In this document: piece after piece, positions 24,823 to 37,766 of the stretch
How positions within the stretch are numbered: the first letter of the stretch is position 1
Layout of the letters: every line of letters starts with the position of its first letter
Assembly: GCA_018902385.1 (NCBI GenBank)
Contig: JABSSW010000037.1
Coordinates: 434,001-498,000 of the forward strand
Direction: 5' to 3'
DNA: 64,000 nucleotides
DNA from: Physcia stellaris
Lineage: Eukaryota; Ascomycota; Lecanoromycetes; Caliciales; Physciaceae
Translations under genes and position numbers: made by a program
The notes under the pieces: generated by a model
The model's database searches: none
The model's input: the letters and a program-made list of their open reading frames with translations, nothing else
What the model was told of the DNA's origin: nothing

Positions 24823-25199
24823 GGGATTTTGAGCATTTTGAAATTCGTGGTCGTCGACGTAATATCAATTCGACTACGTAAAATTTCTACTTCGACCACA
24901 AGAAATGGACTTGTAATCGATAATTGTATCGAAATTGTCTAATATGATCTATCGAATTTTCGATTCAAACATTTCGAAATTTTGAAGATTTTGAAAAATC
25001 ATATAATGTTGTTTTTCAACATTTTTAAAATTTTTTTAAAATCAGAAATAAAAAACCTCTGAATCACTTATCGTCGCAATTTCAAGGTGATAAACGAGTT
25101 TTTTCAAGATCATTTTGTAGAATTCCGTTTTTGTCGGAGATCCAATTTGTTCTGACTGAACGAATCCTTTTTATATACGACGATTTCACTCAAAAATAA
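24823..25199. other. Transition into the AT-rich block
   Basis: AT content rises here, but CpT, CpC, ApG and GpG are still present (for example around 25081-25190). From about 25200 they nearly vanish. The stretch would hold the 5' end and promoter of TRL1 if the gene were complete. Confidence 0.55.
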
Positions 25200-26429
25200 T
25201 TTTTATTTCAAATTTATCAAAACTTATAAATTTGTTATTGAATAATATTTTTTGTTTTCAATAATGAAAATTTTGACGTATTCGAATAAAAAATTTTTTT
25301 TCAACAATGAATTCGTTTTGTTTAAAATCAAAAAACGTTTAACAAAAACGATTTCGTAATCATTTAAATAATAATTCAAAAATAATTCGAAAATCTTTCA
25401 AATTTTTATTTATAAAAAAGTCAATTTGATGATCGTTGAAACATATTGTCAACGAATTTCATTCGAAAATATTTATTCAATCAATTCAATCGTTTTGACG
25501 ATAATTGCAATCAAACGCAATCGAATTTCGATATTTTGATTTCGTTCGTTCGATTTGATATCGATTTCAAATTGAAAACAATGAACAATTTACATTTGAT
25601 TTTTAATCGTTTACAAATGCGTTTTTTCAAATATCGATTTTTGAATTGATCATTTTTTGAAATGTTTCGCAATAAAAATTCGTTAAATTTGAATACGAAA
25701 TATAATGAAACAATATTTTGAAATTTGAAAAATTTGAATTGTTAAATTATCGTCATTCGTAAATCGTTCAAAAAACGTAATGACGTTTTTGATTAAACGA
25801 TCGATAATAATACAAATAACATTATTGTTTTTGAAATCAAATAATTCAATTAAAAAATTGAAAATCGATATATCAATTTATCGTTGATTAAAAATCGACA
25901 ATGAAATTTGACAATTTTATTATTATCATTTGAAAATTTCGATCGTTAACATTTGTAACAATTACGAATATAACGTTTGATGAATAATTGTTTAACAAAT
26001 TTTGAATCAAAAATTTTTTTTTTGTTTTTTTATATAGAACACATTTTATAAAAAAATGTTCAAAAATTATCGATCGAAAAAATGTCGAATTTTTGTTTTC
26101 GTATTTTTTAAAATCGATAAATTCAATTAATATTTAATTTACGTTTTCAATGCAATAAATCATCAAATTTTTTTCGTTCAATTATCAAAATTGTTGCGCT
26201 TTTGCAATTGTTGTATTTTTTGCATCGTAATCATCATCAACGTCAATATTTAATACAATTGACGAAATTTGTAAATCGTTTTTGCGCTTTTCAAAACGCG
26301 AAAATTAATTGAATCGATTTATGTATTGTCGATGTTATTGTCACGATTTTGAATTTCGAAATTTTGTTTTTTTTATCAAACGCGAATTTTGTCAAATTTA
26401 TCGAAATGCAAATCACAACAATCGATACA

Positions 26430-26484
26430 TTTTTTATTTTTTATTTTTTATTTTTTATTTTTTATTTTTTATTTTTTATTTTTA
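26430..26484 (+). repeat. (TTTTTTA)n microsatellite
   Basis: About 7.5 near-perfect copies of the 7-base unit TTTTTTA in tandem. Confidence 0.9.
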
Positions 26485-26849
26485 CATTCATTTTTTCTTT
26501 TCAATTTGTTTTTGTCAATGAATTTCAAAACAATTTTTTTTTCAAATCGTCAATCGTGTTCAAATCAATCAAATGTTTCAAAATTTTTTCGAATTCATCA
26601 TTTCGTTCGTTCGAAAATAACGCGTTTGATTTCGATGTGAACGATTTTTAGAAAATCATCATTTTGATATTTTTCATTTTGCAAAAAAATTCAACGAGAA
26701 CAACGTTTAAACGATTCGAAAAAACGTCGATAAAATTGTTAATTGTCGTTTTCGTTGTTTTCAAAATCGAAAATGTTTAAAAAAATCGAATATCGAAAAA
26801 ATCAATCGATCATTTGAAATCAATTTCAGAATTTTTTACAATTTTATTT

Positions 26850-29800
26850 TTTTGAATTTGTTAATTTACGTTTTCGTCAAAAAATACGTCAATTTGCGCG
26901 TTTCGTTCGAATCGTGTTCTTTTTTCAATCGTTTTTCAAAAAAAAACGATGACGATGATTTCGACGATTTTTTTTTTATACGATCATACGCAAATTTCGT
27001 CGATCACGAATCGAATCACGAAGTCAAAACACGTTTCAAATAACGAGAACGAAAAAAAAAAATCACGTCTGTTTAATAAAAAAATAAAAAAACATACGCA
27101 AAAAAATCGTCAAACAACGCGTTCGAATTCGAAAAATTGATTTCAAAACTCGACGTGACGACAAAAGTTTGAATTTTGATTATATGATCGTTCGCAAAAA
27201 AACGTAATATTTGATAAATATGTATTGTCGAAATTTCAAATAAAAAAAAACGCGTGTTTTTTTTGCGATGTTTATCAATACGACGAAAAATGTCATCGCA
27301 AATTCATCGACGATAAATATTGATATTGTTGCGTCAACGACAAAATCTCATCGAACATGATGATTTCTGAAACAAATTTTGATGTTGTAACGAAATTGCT
27401 CGACGATTTCGAAAAAAACGCAACTTTACAACGTGACGCGAATTTTAAATATTTAAATCATTTTTTGTACGAAATGCGATTTACAGACGATTTCAACAAT
27501 CGCAAACGATTGAACAAACGATACAAAAAATTTCAGAAAATGATCATTACATTCAACAACGTTTTGTCATTTATCAGTGAAAGCGCGAAAATGCATGAAA
27601 AATACAGCGTTTGAATTACGTTTCGCATCATGAAATCAATTTATCACATGTTGAATGTTTTTTTTGTCGATTCAAATGATCGTCGTCGCTTTTGTCAAAT
27701 ATATTCGTTCGATTTTTCGCAAAAAATTTTGTTGAAACGTCTGATTCACGATGAACAATTGTTTGAAAAAAAATTTCATCAATTACAGAAATTGATGATC
27801 AAATACAATTCGTACGTTCAGTCGTTCAAAAATTGTGATGATCGTTTGAAAAATGACGATTCTGAAATCAAAATCGTTTTGAAACAACATGATTTCAAAC
27901 GAATATTAAAAAATACGCACAACAAATTCATTTCTGACGAAATTGTTGTTGTTTTGAACGTTTTCGAAATGTTTGATTCGAATAAATCAATCGAGAAAAA
28001 TATCGTGATGCAAATTTACGACGATGATTTCATTCGAATGTTTTATTGACATTTTTGTTACATAACGTTTCGATATTCTTTTTTGTTTTCTTGCGAAAAA
28101 CAAAATTGAATGTTTATTTTTTTTTTTTCGATCACGAAAACAGTCGTAATTTACGTGTTCGCAAAACTCTTTTCGATGTAACGTTTCGATTTATTCAAAA
28201 ACACGATTTGAAATTTCACGACGACGAAAACGAAAAATTTGCACGCGACGAAAACGAGAAAAACGACGACAACGATATTCGAATTGAAAAAAAAATCGAA
28301 ACGAATGATTCAAAAAAATTCTATTCGTACATCATTCAAATATGTCGTTTTTTGCATTTTTCGCATTGAAATACGTTTTCTATTTCGATTAACTTTTTTT
28401 TTACGTAGATTTTGTCAAATGCTTCGTTTTCTGCACATTGAAAAAAGAAGAAAATTATTACGAAAATCATTTTTTTATTAATAGAATTTTTCATTCGTCA
28501 AATCGTGAAATTTTCAATGACGATAAGCAATTATTCGTGTTTTGAATTTCAACAACGTATTTTTGACACGATTCAACGCGTTATTGAAATTTTCATCACG
28601 ATATAAATTTCGCATACGTTTAGCGAATCGATCGATTGATGCAAAAAAAATACGATGAATTTGTTATTTTTGTTGCGCTCGATCAATGTATTAATATAAA
28701 AATTTCGTTTTTTTTTTCGTTCAATGTATTAGTGTCAAAATCACGTTTTTTTGATGTTATATATACAAAATCGTCAAAAAAAATTCAATCGTGTATTGCA
28801 TTCGAAACGATTGTTTCAACATTTTTTGATGAATGCGTTTGTTTGCGTGAAATTCAACAATTTCAATTTCGTTCGTTTCAATCAGCAATTTTTGCGAGTT
28901 GAATTTTATCGAGATTTGATGAATCGATTGAGTCAAAATTATGAACTCAATGATATTGATCAAAAAATGACGATATTGTCGTCGAATCATATTGAATTTT
29001 TTCGATACATGAAAATCAAAAAGCAAAACGTTTTCGTTTTGATTCGAAAATTCAATAAATTCATTTTTTTCATCATTTTTATTTGCAATTCACGTTGAAA
29101 GAAATTTACGCGAAATTTGTTTGACGTCGTTGATATCGTGAATCGTTTCGATTTGATGATTAAAATGTTTCAATTGAAATTCAAAAAAGTTTTTGCGCGA
29201 TTTTATTGAACGTTATGTCATAAAAATAATGATCGCGCACATTTACGTTATCGAATTTCAAAAAAAAAATTTGTCACACGTTCATATTTTTTTCATTGCA
29301 AATTTTCGAAATGAATTCGATGAAAACAACATTGACGACGTCGTTCATGCAATCATATTTTTCAAAAAAACGTTTGAATTCAACGTTGAACGCAAAATTT
29401 TTACGAATTGATAATTGATCAAATGATTCACAAAAATTGCAAAAAAATCAAAAAAATTTTTGTCATGATTTCGAAAATAAATGCATCAAATGATTTTCGA
29501 AGAAAAAATTAATGATAACGAATTTGTGTCATCATTCGAATTTTCGCGATATCGTCGTTTTTCGTGCGAATCTATCGAAAAAAAATATTGAAACAACAAA
29601 TGAATGATTTTTTACAATTTTTGATTGTTGTAAAAATATGAAATTCATATCAACGTTGAAATTTGCATCAATGCGAAATTCGTGAAATATTTGTACAAAT
29701 ATATTTTCAAAAAAAGCGATCACGTCGATGTATTTTTCAATTTTATTACAATTCGTCGAATCAATGAATTTCATGCGAATCGTCAAAACAATGATGAATT

Positions 29801-32470
29801 CGTTGACGAAATCAAAATTTTCACGACGCGCGTTGAATAAAATTTTGCGAAATCGTTTGACGTATTTTCGATTTTTTTTTCGACGAAATTAAGTTCGCGA
29901 TTATTCGATTTCAATTGCATTTGAAAAATCAAAATCGAATAATCATTAATTCGAACGATAAAAAGATTTCAAATCAATTGATTGAAAACGAAAATTTTCG
30001 CACGATTCAATTGATCGAATATTTCGAATTGAATCGCAAAATTCACGAAATCGAACGCAATAACGAATTTTTTTTCTTTGTCATTCGCAAAAAAAATCGC
30101 GAAATCGTTGTGAATTCACGAAATCATTTTTATCAAAATATTTTCGAATTCTTTGTATGAAATAAAATCAAAAAAATTTGAACGATGCGAAAATTGAACA
30201 AATGCGTAAATCAAATGTATTTCATAAATTTCAAATCAAACGACGTTTTTTATTTACGTTTGTTGCTCGTCAATCGAAAAAAATGCATTTTTTTTGACGA
30301 TTTAAAAATCGTGAATGTGCAAATTGAAAAAACGTTTGATGAAAAAATCGTTTTTCAATTTTTGAATTACAAACAAATTTGCGTTGAATTCGATTTAATT
30401 GACGACGATAACGAATGAAATGCAATTATGATCGAAATCATCGAATTCGATATTGCGACGATATTGAAAAAATTATTCGTGACGATTTTGATCGAATATG
30501 ATTTTGCGAAATTTTTGAAATTGTGAACGAAACACAAAAAAATGTAAATCAATTTCGATTTTTTTCGAATTTTGAAATGTTCGAAATGATTTCGAATATA
30601 CAAAAATTTTGTATGATAATGTTGAATTTTTTAAAATTTTTATTGATCGAAAATGAAATGACACGTGCACGTTTTCAAATGTTTTTTGATTTTTGTTTCG
30701 ATTTTTATTTTTTGCGATCGCATTTTCGATTTTCGTGCATTTTCATTAATTTCATTGCAAATTTTTTTTCGATTGCAAAAATATAATAACTCGCGATTAT
30801 TTTTTATTGCAAAAATTCACGTTGAAAAATTTTATTGAAATCGATTTGAATGCATTGCATCATCAAAAAAAACAATTGACATTGTTTTTGTTGTTTGATT
30901 TGTTGAATAAAATTGTTGACGACGAAATTTCAAATTTTTTTCATTACAATTTGTTCGAATTTTTTATTGATTTCGATCAATACGTTCAAATCAAAAATCG
31001 ATTGATTCGCGAAAAAATGATTTTGATTGATTTTTCAATTTTCGTTGTCGCGAATTGAAACAAATTCAATGCAAATCAATTGCATGCGATCAATACAATC
31101 GTCGAAACGATCAAAAAAAATGAAAATTCGTGAAATTAAAATCAATTTTTCTTTTTTGACGAATTTGAAAACACGAAAAAAATTTTCGTTCAAAACATTG
31201 TCATGATCAAATTGCGCGCGAAAAATGTTATCGTTTTTGCGATGATTTTTTCAAACATTGCGATCACGTTTTTGAAAAACGATTTATTGTTCATTTCAAA
31301 TTCAAAATTTTTTTAAATTCGAAAAATGAAAACATTTGTTCAATTAAAAAAAATATCGATCGTGCGAAATTTATTAAAACTGTCAAATTAATTTTTTGAA
31401 ACGAAATTTTTATGTAACGAAAATATGATTTCATGATCGTTAATCGTATTTTTTCTGATTTTTGCGATGTTGACGAAATTGTTTTTTTTGAAAAAAAAAT
31501 CGTATGTTTTTGCGAAAATTTCAAACAATGTTTTTTTGTTGTTTTTAGAAAATTTCGAAATATTATCGTCAATATGTGTTTGCAAAAATTGTTTTTTTGA
31601 AATGACGTCAAATTTTTTTTTTTATTATCAATATGCGTTTTCAAAATTTTTCGTTTATCGAAAAAAATCGTCAGAAAATTGCTGCTTTCGCTAAAAACGT
31701 TTTAAATATTGACGATACGATAAATATCGACGAAATTACTAATTTCGCATCGTGACATCATGAATATTTATTTAAAACGAATTCTTTGCAAAAACTCATT
31801 AATATCATTTATTTTGATTTGAATTTTCGTTTTTTTAACAATCAATATTTCAATGAACGAATCATTTTTGCGATGACTAACATCGACGTTCAAAAAATCA
31901 ACGAAATTTGCGTCGATAAATTTCGTGAAAACGTGATTTTCAAACACAATTTCAATATTTTCGTGAATTCTGAGTTGAAAAATGAATTCGACGACGAATG
32001 TTTTCATTATTACAACGAAATTTCGTTTTTTTCATACTTTGCGTTTGAAAATCGATATGTTTATCATAATATTTCGAAATTTGAAATTTTTCGTCAAATG
32101 CAATGAAATCAAAACTCGAATTATTCGCATAAATGAACGAATTATCGAAATCGAAATCATTGACGATAAACGAAACGATATCAAAATCGTTATATTTCGC
32201 ATATCGTTGCAATTCAAAAATAACGAAAACAATAAAAATCGTCAAGCGAATGTGTTTTGTCAATTTACTAAACGACAATATTTTATTCGATCGATTTTCG
32301 CGATAATCGTCAACAAATTTCAAAATCAATCGTTGCGATATGTAGAACATTGATATCAAAATGCGATATTGTTTCATTCATGATCAATTTTATGTGATCG
32401 TGTTTAAAATCACGAATAAGCATAATTTTCATTATCGTTATATTTGAATTGAATGTGTTGTCAAACGATT
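26850..32470 (+). mobile_element. Helitron (rolling-circle DNA transposon), decayed Rep-helicase gene
   Basis: Translations in shifting + frames follow the order of a Helitron Rep/helicase protein. Helitron-like N region: IVMQIYDDDFIRMF (~28.0 kb), RFNQQFLRVEFYRDL (~28.9 kb), ILSSNHIEFFRYM and LIRKFNKFIFFIIFICN (~29.0 kb). Rep two-His motif: VIEFQKKNLSHVHIFFI, with HVH at 29277-29285. Then MYFINFKSNDVFYLRLLLVN (~30.2 kb). Pif1-type helicase: an NEIFM relic of WDEAPM (~31.4 kb), ENFKQCFFVV (~31.5 kb), IIFAMTNIDVQKIN (~31.87 kb), HTLRLKIDMFIIIFRN (~32.05 kb), QYFIRSIFAIIVNKFQNQSL (~32.3 kb) and HDQFYVIVFK (~32.38 kb). Several conserved Trp positions are now TGA, for example after CNSR (~29.1 kb) and after DDDNE (~30.42 kb). 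The termini (5' TC, 3' CTRR hairpin) could not be identified, so the ends are approximate. Confidence 0.85.
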
Positions 32471-33899
32471 TTTCGCGAAAAATTATTAATCATCAGTGAA
32501 AAAAAATTCTATTAAATTGAATTAAATTCAATTAAAATTCATGTTATTTTTCGAAATCGATGTCAATTGATTGCGTTTCACGAAATCTGATCATTTCGCT
32601 ATTTATTTAGCAATTTTTACTTATTCAATTTTTTGTTTTTTTATCGTTTTTATTTCGCAACGTGTTCTTATTGCATTCACTTTTTTTATTCGTTCGATTT
32701 TTCGCATTCTTCAAGTTTTTTGCAACATTTTCAGATTGTTTCGTCGTTGTTTGATCGTTTTCAATGTCTGTTTTTCAATTCATTTTGCGAAAATTCGTAT
32801 CAACTAATCAATTCTACGATACGTACTGAATACGAATCTAGTTCGTTTGAAATTTTCTTGAATTGTTTCGTCGAATTTCTATAACAAAATTCAAAAATTT
32901 TCATTTTAACAAGTTTCGTTTTTCGAAACTTATGTTCAACAATCAATGTTACGAAACTATTTTAGTTTTTGAACGTATTACGTTTAATCAAATCAAATAT
33001 ACGAGACATGCGCAATCAGAATCAAAAAACAAATATTCGAAATGATTGAAAAGCGATCAAACAATTTGAAATTGTTGCAAAAAATCGAAAATTCGATTAT
33101 TTGATCGAAATGTTGTTTTGTGACTTATTCTTTTATATGAAAAATACATGTATGTGATGATTAACGTCGATATGTCATAAATAATTTGTAATTGACGTGT
33201 GATGATTGTCGTCATCGTCGATAAAATCGAATTTGTTGAAACTTTGTCATTTTCGCAAAAAAATTTTTTGTTCGAAAATTGATTTGTGCGACATTTTTGT
33301 TTAATTGAAGTCAAATTCAAAATTTCAATTTTTCGTTTTTTCATTTTTGCAAAAAAATGCAATTTGAATCAAATGTCACGATTATGCGCATTATTCGAAT
33401 TCGACTGTAATAAAATTTACGATTGCAATTATTCGTACGTTGTAAAATTTTCAAAAAATAATGACGTATTGCTCGAAAAAATGATTGAATACGAAATATT
33501 GATTGTTCGATTGTTGAAATTTCGAATCTCAATGAAAAAAAAATTTCGACATTCGATTTCAAAAATTTCGAAAAACATTTGTTTTATGCATCACACATTT
33601 TTATGCGCAAACGATTTACGATCGCGAAATTCACGCACATGCATGATTATAATCGTACAATTAAACAGTTTTAAAAAATAATAATTGCAAACGTTGTAAA
33701 ATTACTAATATTGATCGTCGAAATCGTTTTCGTGAAAATTTTCGAATGCTGTTAAAATTTAAAATTACACAATTTTTTTTTTAAAAAAAAATCACGAGCA
33801 AACTTGTAATTTCATATTAAATCAATAATAATAACGTTTAATGAATTTCTCAATACGATTCATGTTCGAATGTGCACAAAAAAATTGATCGTGAACGTC

Positions 33900-36800
33900 A
33901 CGAATTATTTCAATCATCAAATTTAATTGATTCGACATTCATAAATTTTCGTTTTTAAAAAAAATTTCGTTTCGATCGAAACAATTTTGCAAATTTATTT
34001 TTTCGTTAATGATTTGTTCATCGATCAAAATTTGACGATGATTAATACAATTTTCGTTTTTTCGATTGATTTGCATGACGTGTTCGTATAAATCGTTTTG
34101 AACGTCAATCGAACATAATTGCAATCGAAAAAATGACAACAAAATTTGTTTTTTATAAAATTCACGTTCGTCGTTTTCGACGAAACGAAATTCAAACATT
34201 TTAATCAAAACGTTCGTTTTGACGTTTTTGATTTCGAATTGATATTGAATTTTGATGTTGTAATTCGTTAAAATTTCGATTTAACGTATTTGACGAAAAA
34301 TGAATTTTTTGTTTGTCATAAAAATTTTCAAATTTTTGTGATCGATGTAAATTTCGATTGATTCGTCAATATTTTCGAATTCGAATTTTTAATGTTTTAA
34401 ACATCGAATAACGATCAAAAGTTTTTTGTTATATATTTCGTAATTGCATTCGACAAAAATCATTTTTTTGCTGAAAAAAATCATTGAATGAAAAATTTCG
34501 TCGTCGTCGTATTGAAATAAAATTTCATTTAAACATCAATTTGAAAAATCGATTTTCAAAATAGTTTTACGATTGCGATCGTAATGTCGAAAAATTGAAA
34601 TTTCGATTATTTGTTTTTTCAAAATTTCGAATGTCTCGTTAGCGAAATCAATTCATTCGAAATCAATTTTTTTTTTGATCATTCGAATTAAAAATTTGAC
34701 GAATTTCGAAAACGTTTTAATAAAACGTCGATAAAAATTGCAAAAATTCACAAACGTTTGAATTTTTTTGATACACGTTGAGCGAATTCAATTGACGATA
34801 TTTTGTATTTTTTTGAAATTTATGCGTAAATTTTTCGTCGATAATATGATTTTTAAAAATGAAATTTTCGTTTGAAAAAATTCGCATTTTTTGATATCGA
34901 TTTGAAAATCAATTTTTTTCAATTTTTGAAAAATTTGAATAAAATGTCGTTCATGTTGTTTTCGAATTTTATTGTAAATGAAAATGTCATTCAAATACAT
35001 TTGACAAAAATGATTAATGTATTCAAACAACAAATCATTCATGTAATGTTGTCAATTGATTGAATTATTGATAAAATCAAAAAACAACACATGATATTTG
35101 TAAATGTTTAACGAATATATAAAAATAATAAAATTTTTTTTTGTGAAAATTCGAAATTTATTGAAAATCGATATAATATTCAATTTGAACAAAAATTTGC
35201 AATCGATAATTTTACGAAAATTTTTCAATTAGCGAAATAAAATAATTATTACGTTTGATTATGACGTTCAATTTTCGATAATCGACACACAAACGAAATT
35301 TCGTTCGATTTGACGACGAATAAAATGAATAAAACATAAAACGTTTTGTTTGAATTGATAAATTTTTTTTTGAAAATTATCGTGTAAATATTTTGAAAAA
35401 TTTCGAATTTTTTAAACGACGATAAAAAATAAATTCGATTTCGAAATAATTGATTCGAATTTTTCGTCAATTCGATTTTGTGATCGTAAAATTTATGAAA
35501 AAATAATTTATCGATTTTTTTCGAATTGAATACATTTTCGAATCGTTTAAAAAAATCAAAAATTTTACGTTTCAATTTTTCGACGATTGTTTTCATGATT
35601 TTAAATTTTTTTTTGAAATTCAAATCAAAATCAATTTTTATTTTTGATAATTTTTTTTGACGTTGTCAATAATTTCGTTCAATTTTTCATGATTAATGAA
35701 AATGTTTTTTTTTTTTTTTTTTAATTCGATCAGCGATTGAAAAATCGTCGCGTCAATAAAAACGACATTCAACGATGTATCGAAATCGAAATTTTGTTCG
35801 TCATTTTTCATTTCGAAAATTGTAATTTTGAATCGTCGATTAAATCGACGCGTAAATTTTTTGATTATGTCGAATTTTTTTATTGATGCGTTGATCAAAA
35901 TCGATTTTTGAATTTCGCGTATAATTTTCAATTTTCGTTTTTTTTTGAAAAATTTACTTGAAAAATAATTCTTGTTTATTTTTTCAATGACATATTTGAA
36001 ATTTGAAATCAAAATTTTTTTATTGATTGTTCGTTTTTCTTCGAGTTTTTCACAATAAAACGAAAAAAATTATTCGAAAAAATGTCGAAGATTGAACGTT
36101 TTTGCAATATTTGATATTTTTTGAACGTTTGTCGACAAAAAACGACGTTAAAAATCGTTCAAAAAATGAAAATAAAACGTTTTATTCGATCGCTTGTTCG
36201 AATCAAATAATTTTGAAATATAAACGAACGTAATAATCAAAAAAAAATTTCAACGTGATCACAATGATTTGAAATAAAATAACATTCGTCGTTGATTATA
36301 TTGAACATCATTTTATGTTTGTTCATTTAAGATTTTTTTAAAATCAACGAATGTTGTTTTATTTTTGATGATGAACAAAAAAAAACGAAAATTTTTGAAA
36401 TTTTTAATTTATAAACAATTTTGTATCGTCATTTTGAACAATATTTGATGAATAATAAATTTGATTTTCGTTTTTTCGAAATTAAAAACTTTTTTAAATC
36501 GAAATAAAAAAATTGAAATTAATTTTAATTTATGACATATTTTTTGCGCAATTTCTTCATTAATGAAAACGTATTCAAAAATATCGATATCAATTAAATT
36601 ATAAATCATGATTTTTTTATCATTCGAAAACAAATTTATTTTTTTAATTAAAAATTTACAATGAAATTCGTTAAAAATGCTATGCTGAAAATTTCGTAAA
36701 CAAATTCTGATAATTTTTTTCGCGTTTTCGAAAAAAATTGTTAATTTTTCGATTCAACGTCGAATGTGATTGAAACATCGAAATTTATATTATCGTCGTC

Positions 36801-37300
36801 GATATTTGAAAAATTATCGTTGATCGAAAAAAATGATTTGCAAATTAAACATTTTTTGTTTGATCAAATTGTCGATTCAATTATCAAATAATTTGTCAAA
36901 AATGCAATTTTTTTATCAATGATTTTTTTATTACATTTTCGACATTTTTTTTCAATTTAAACAGATTAAAACGAACAATGACAATTTTATACGTTTTTTT
37001 TTATTAAGAAAATCGTATATTTAATTTTCAAATTTTTTATGTATTGTTCATTGCGACGAATTCGAAAACTTAATTGATTGATCGATGATTTGTTTCTAAT
37101 AAAAAAAATATTGATTTTAACATCGTTGTTTTTGATACGACGATGTTTGTTATTCATAATTTGAAATTTGCGAAAATAATCGTCAAAAATTTCATAATCG
37201 TTCAAAACAACGTCGACATGTTGAAATTTCGTTGTGATTTTTTTTTCGAAATCGTGAATTTTGTTCGTTTCATTTTTTTTGAACAATTGATTGATTAAAA
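33900..37300 (-). mobile_element. Gypsy-type LTR retrotransposon fragment
   Basis: Minus-strand translations resemble a Gypsy Pol in the expected order from high to low coordinate: a protease-like segment (~36.6-36.4 kb), the linker to RT (~36.0-35.25 kb, with a KFYDHKIEL-type segment) and the RT catalytic region with YLNDIFIY (~35.0 kb), then RNase H/integrase-side remnants to ~33.9 kb. No LTR pair was found around it. It is an old, thoroughly broken fossil, probably truncated at the integrase side. Boundaries are approximate. Confidence 0.7.
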
Positions 37301-37658
37301 AAAAAATTCGAAATAAAATTCGTTGAAAAATTCAATAAATTTCATTTTCAAATCATCGTATTGACGACGAACGTTTCGAAAATGATCAACATCGATATAA
37401 ATTTAATTTCGTTCAAATTTTTTGGAGAATTTTGAAAATTTTATCAATTGATTCGAAAAAATTGCGTTTAATTTCGCGTCGAATATCGATATGTTTCGCA
37501 AATTTTTTTTGTTCAATTAATAATTGCAAAATTTTTTTGAATTTATCGACGTATCAATCGAAATTGATTTTCAATTTATCAATGCATTTATTTTTTCAAA
37601 TATTATAACGAATGTATTCGAACGTATTGAGATTTTTGTGTTCAAAAAAAAAAAAAAA

Positions 37659-37766
37659 TCAAAATGTTTGAACGAACGCGTTTTAAAATCAAAACGAAAT
37701 TTTTTAACAAAAAAATCAAATTGTTTGAACGAACGCTTTTTAAATTCAAAACGAAATTTTTTTTCG
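37659..37766 (+). repeat. 57-bp tandem duplication
   Basis: Two imperfect head-to-tail copies of a unit beginning TCAAAWTGTTTGAACGAACG, offset by 57 bases. Confidence 0.7.
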
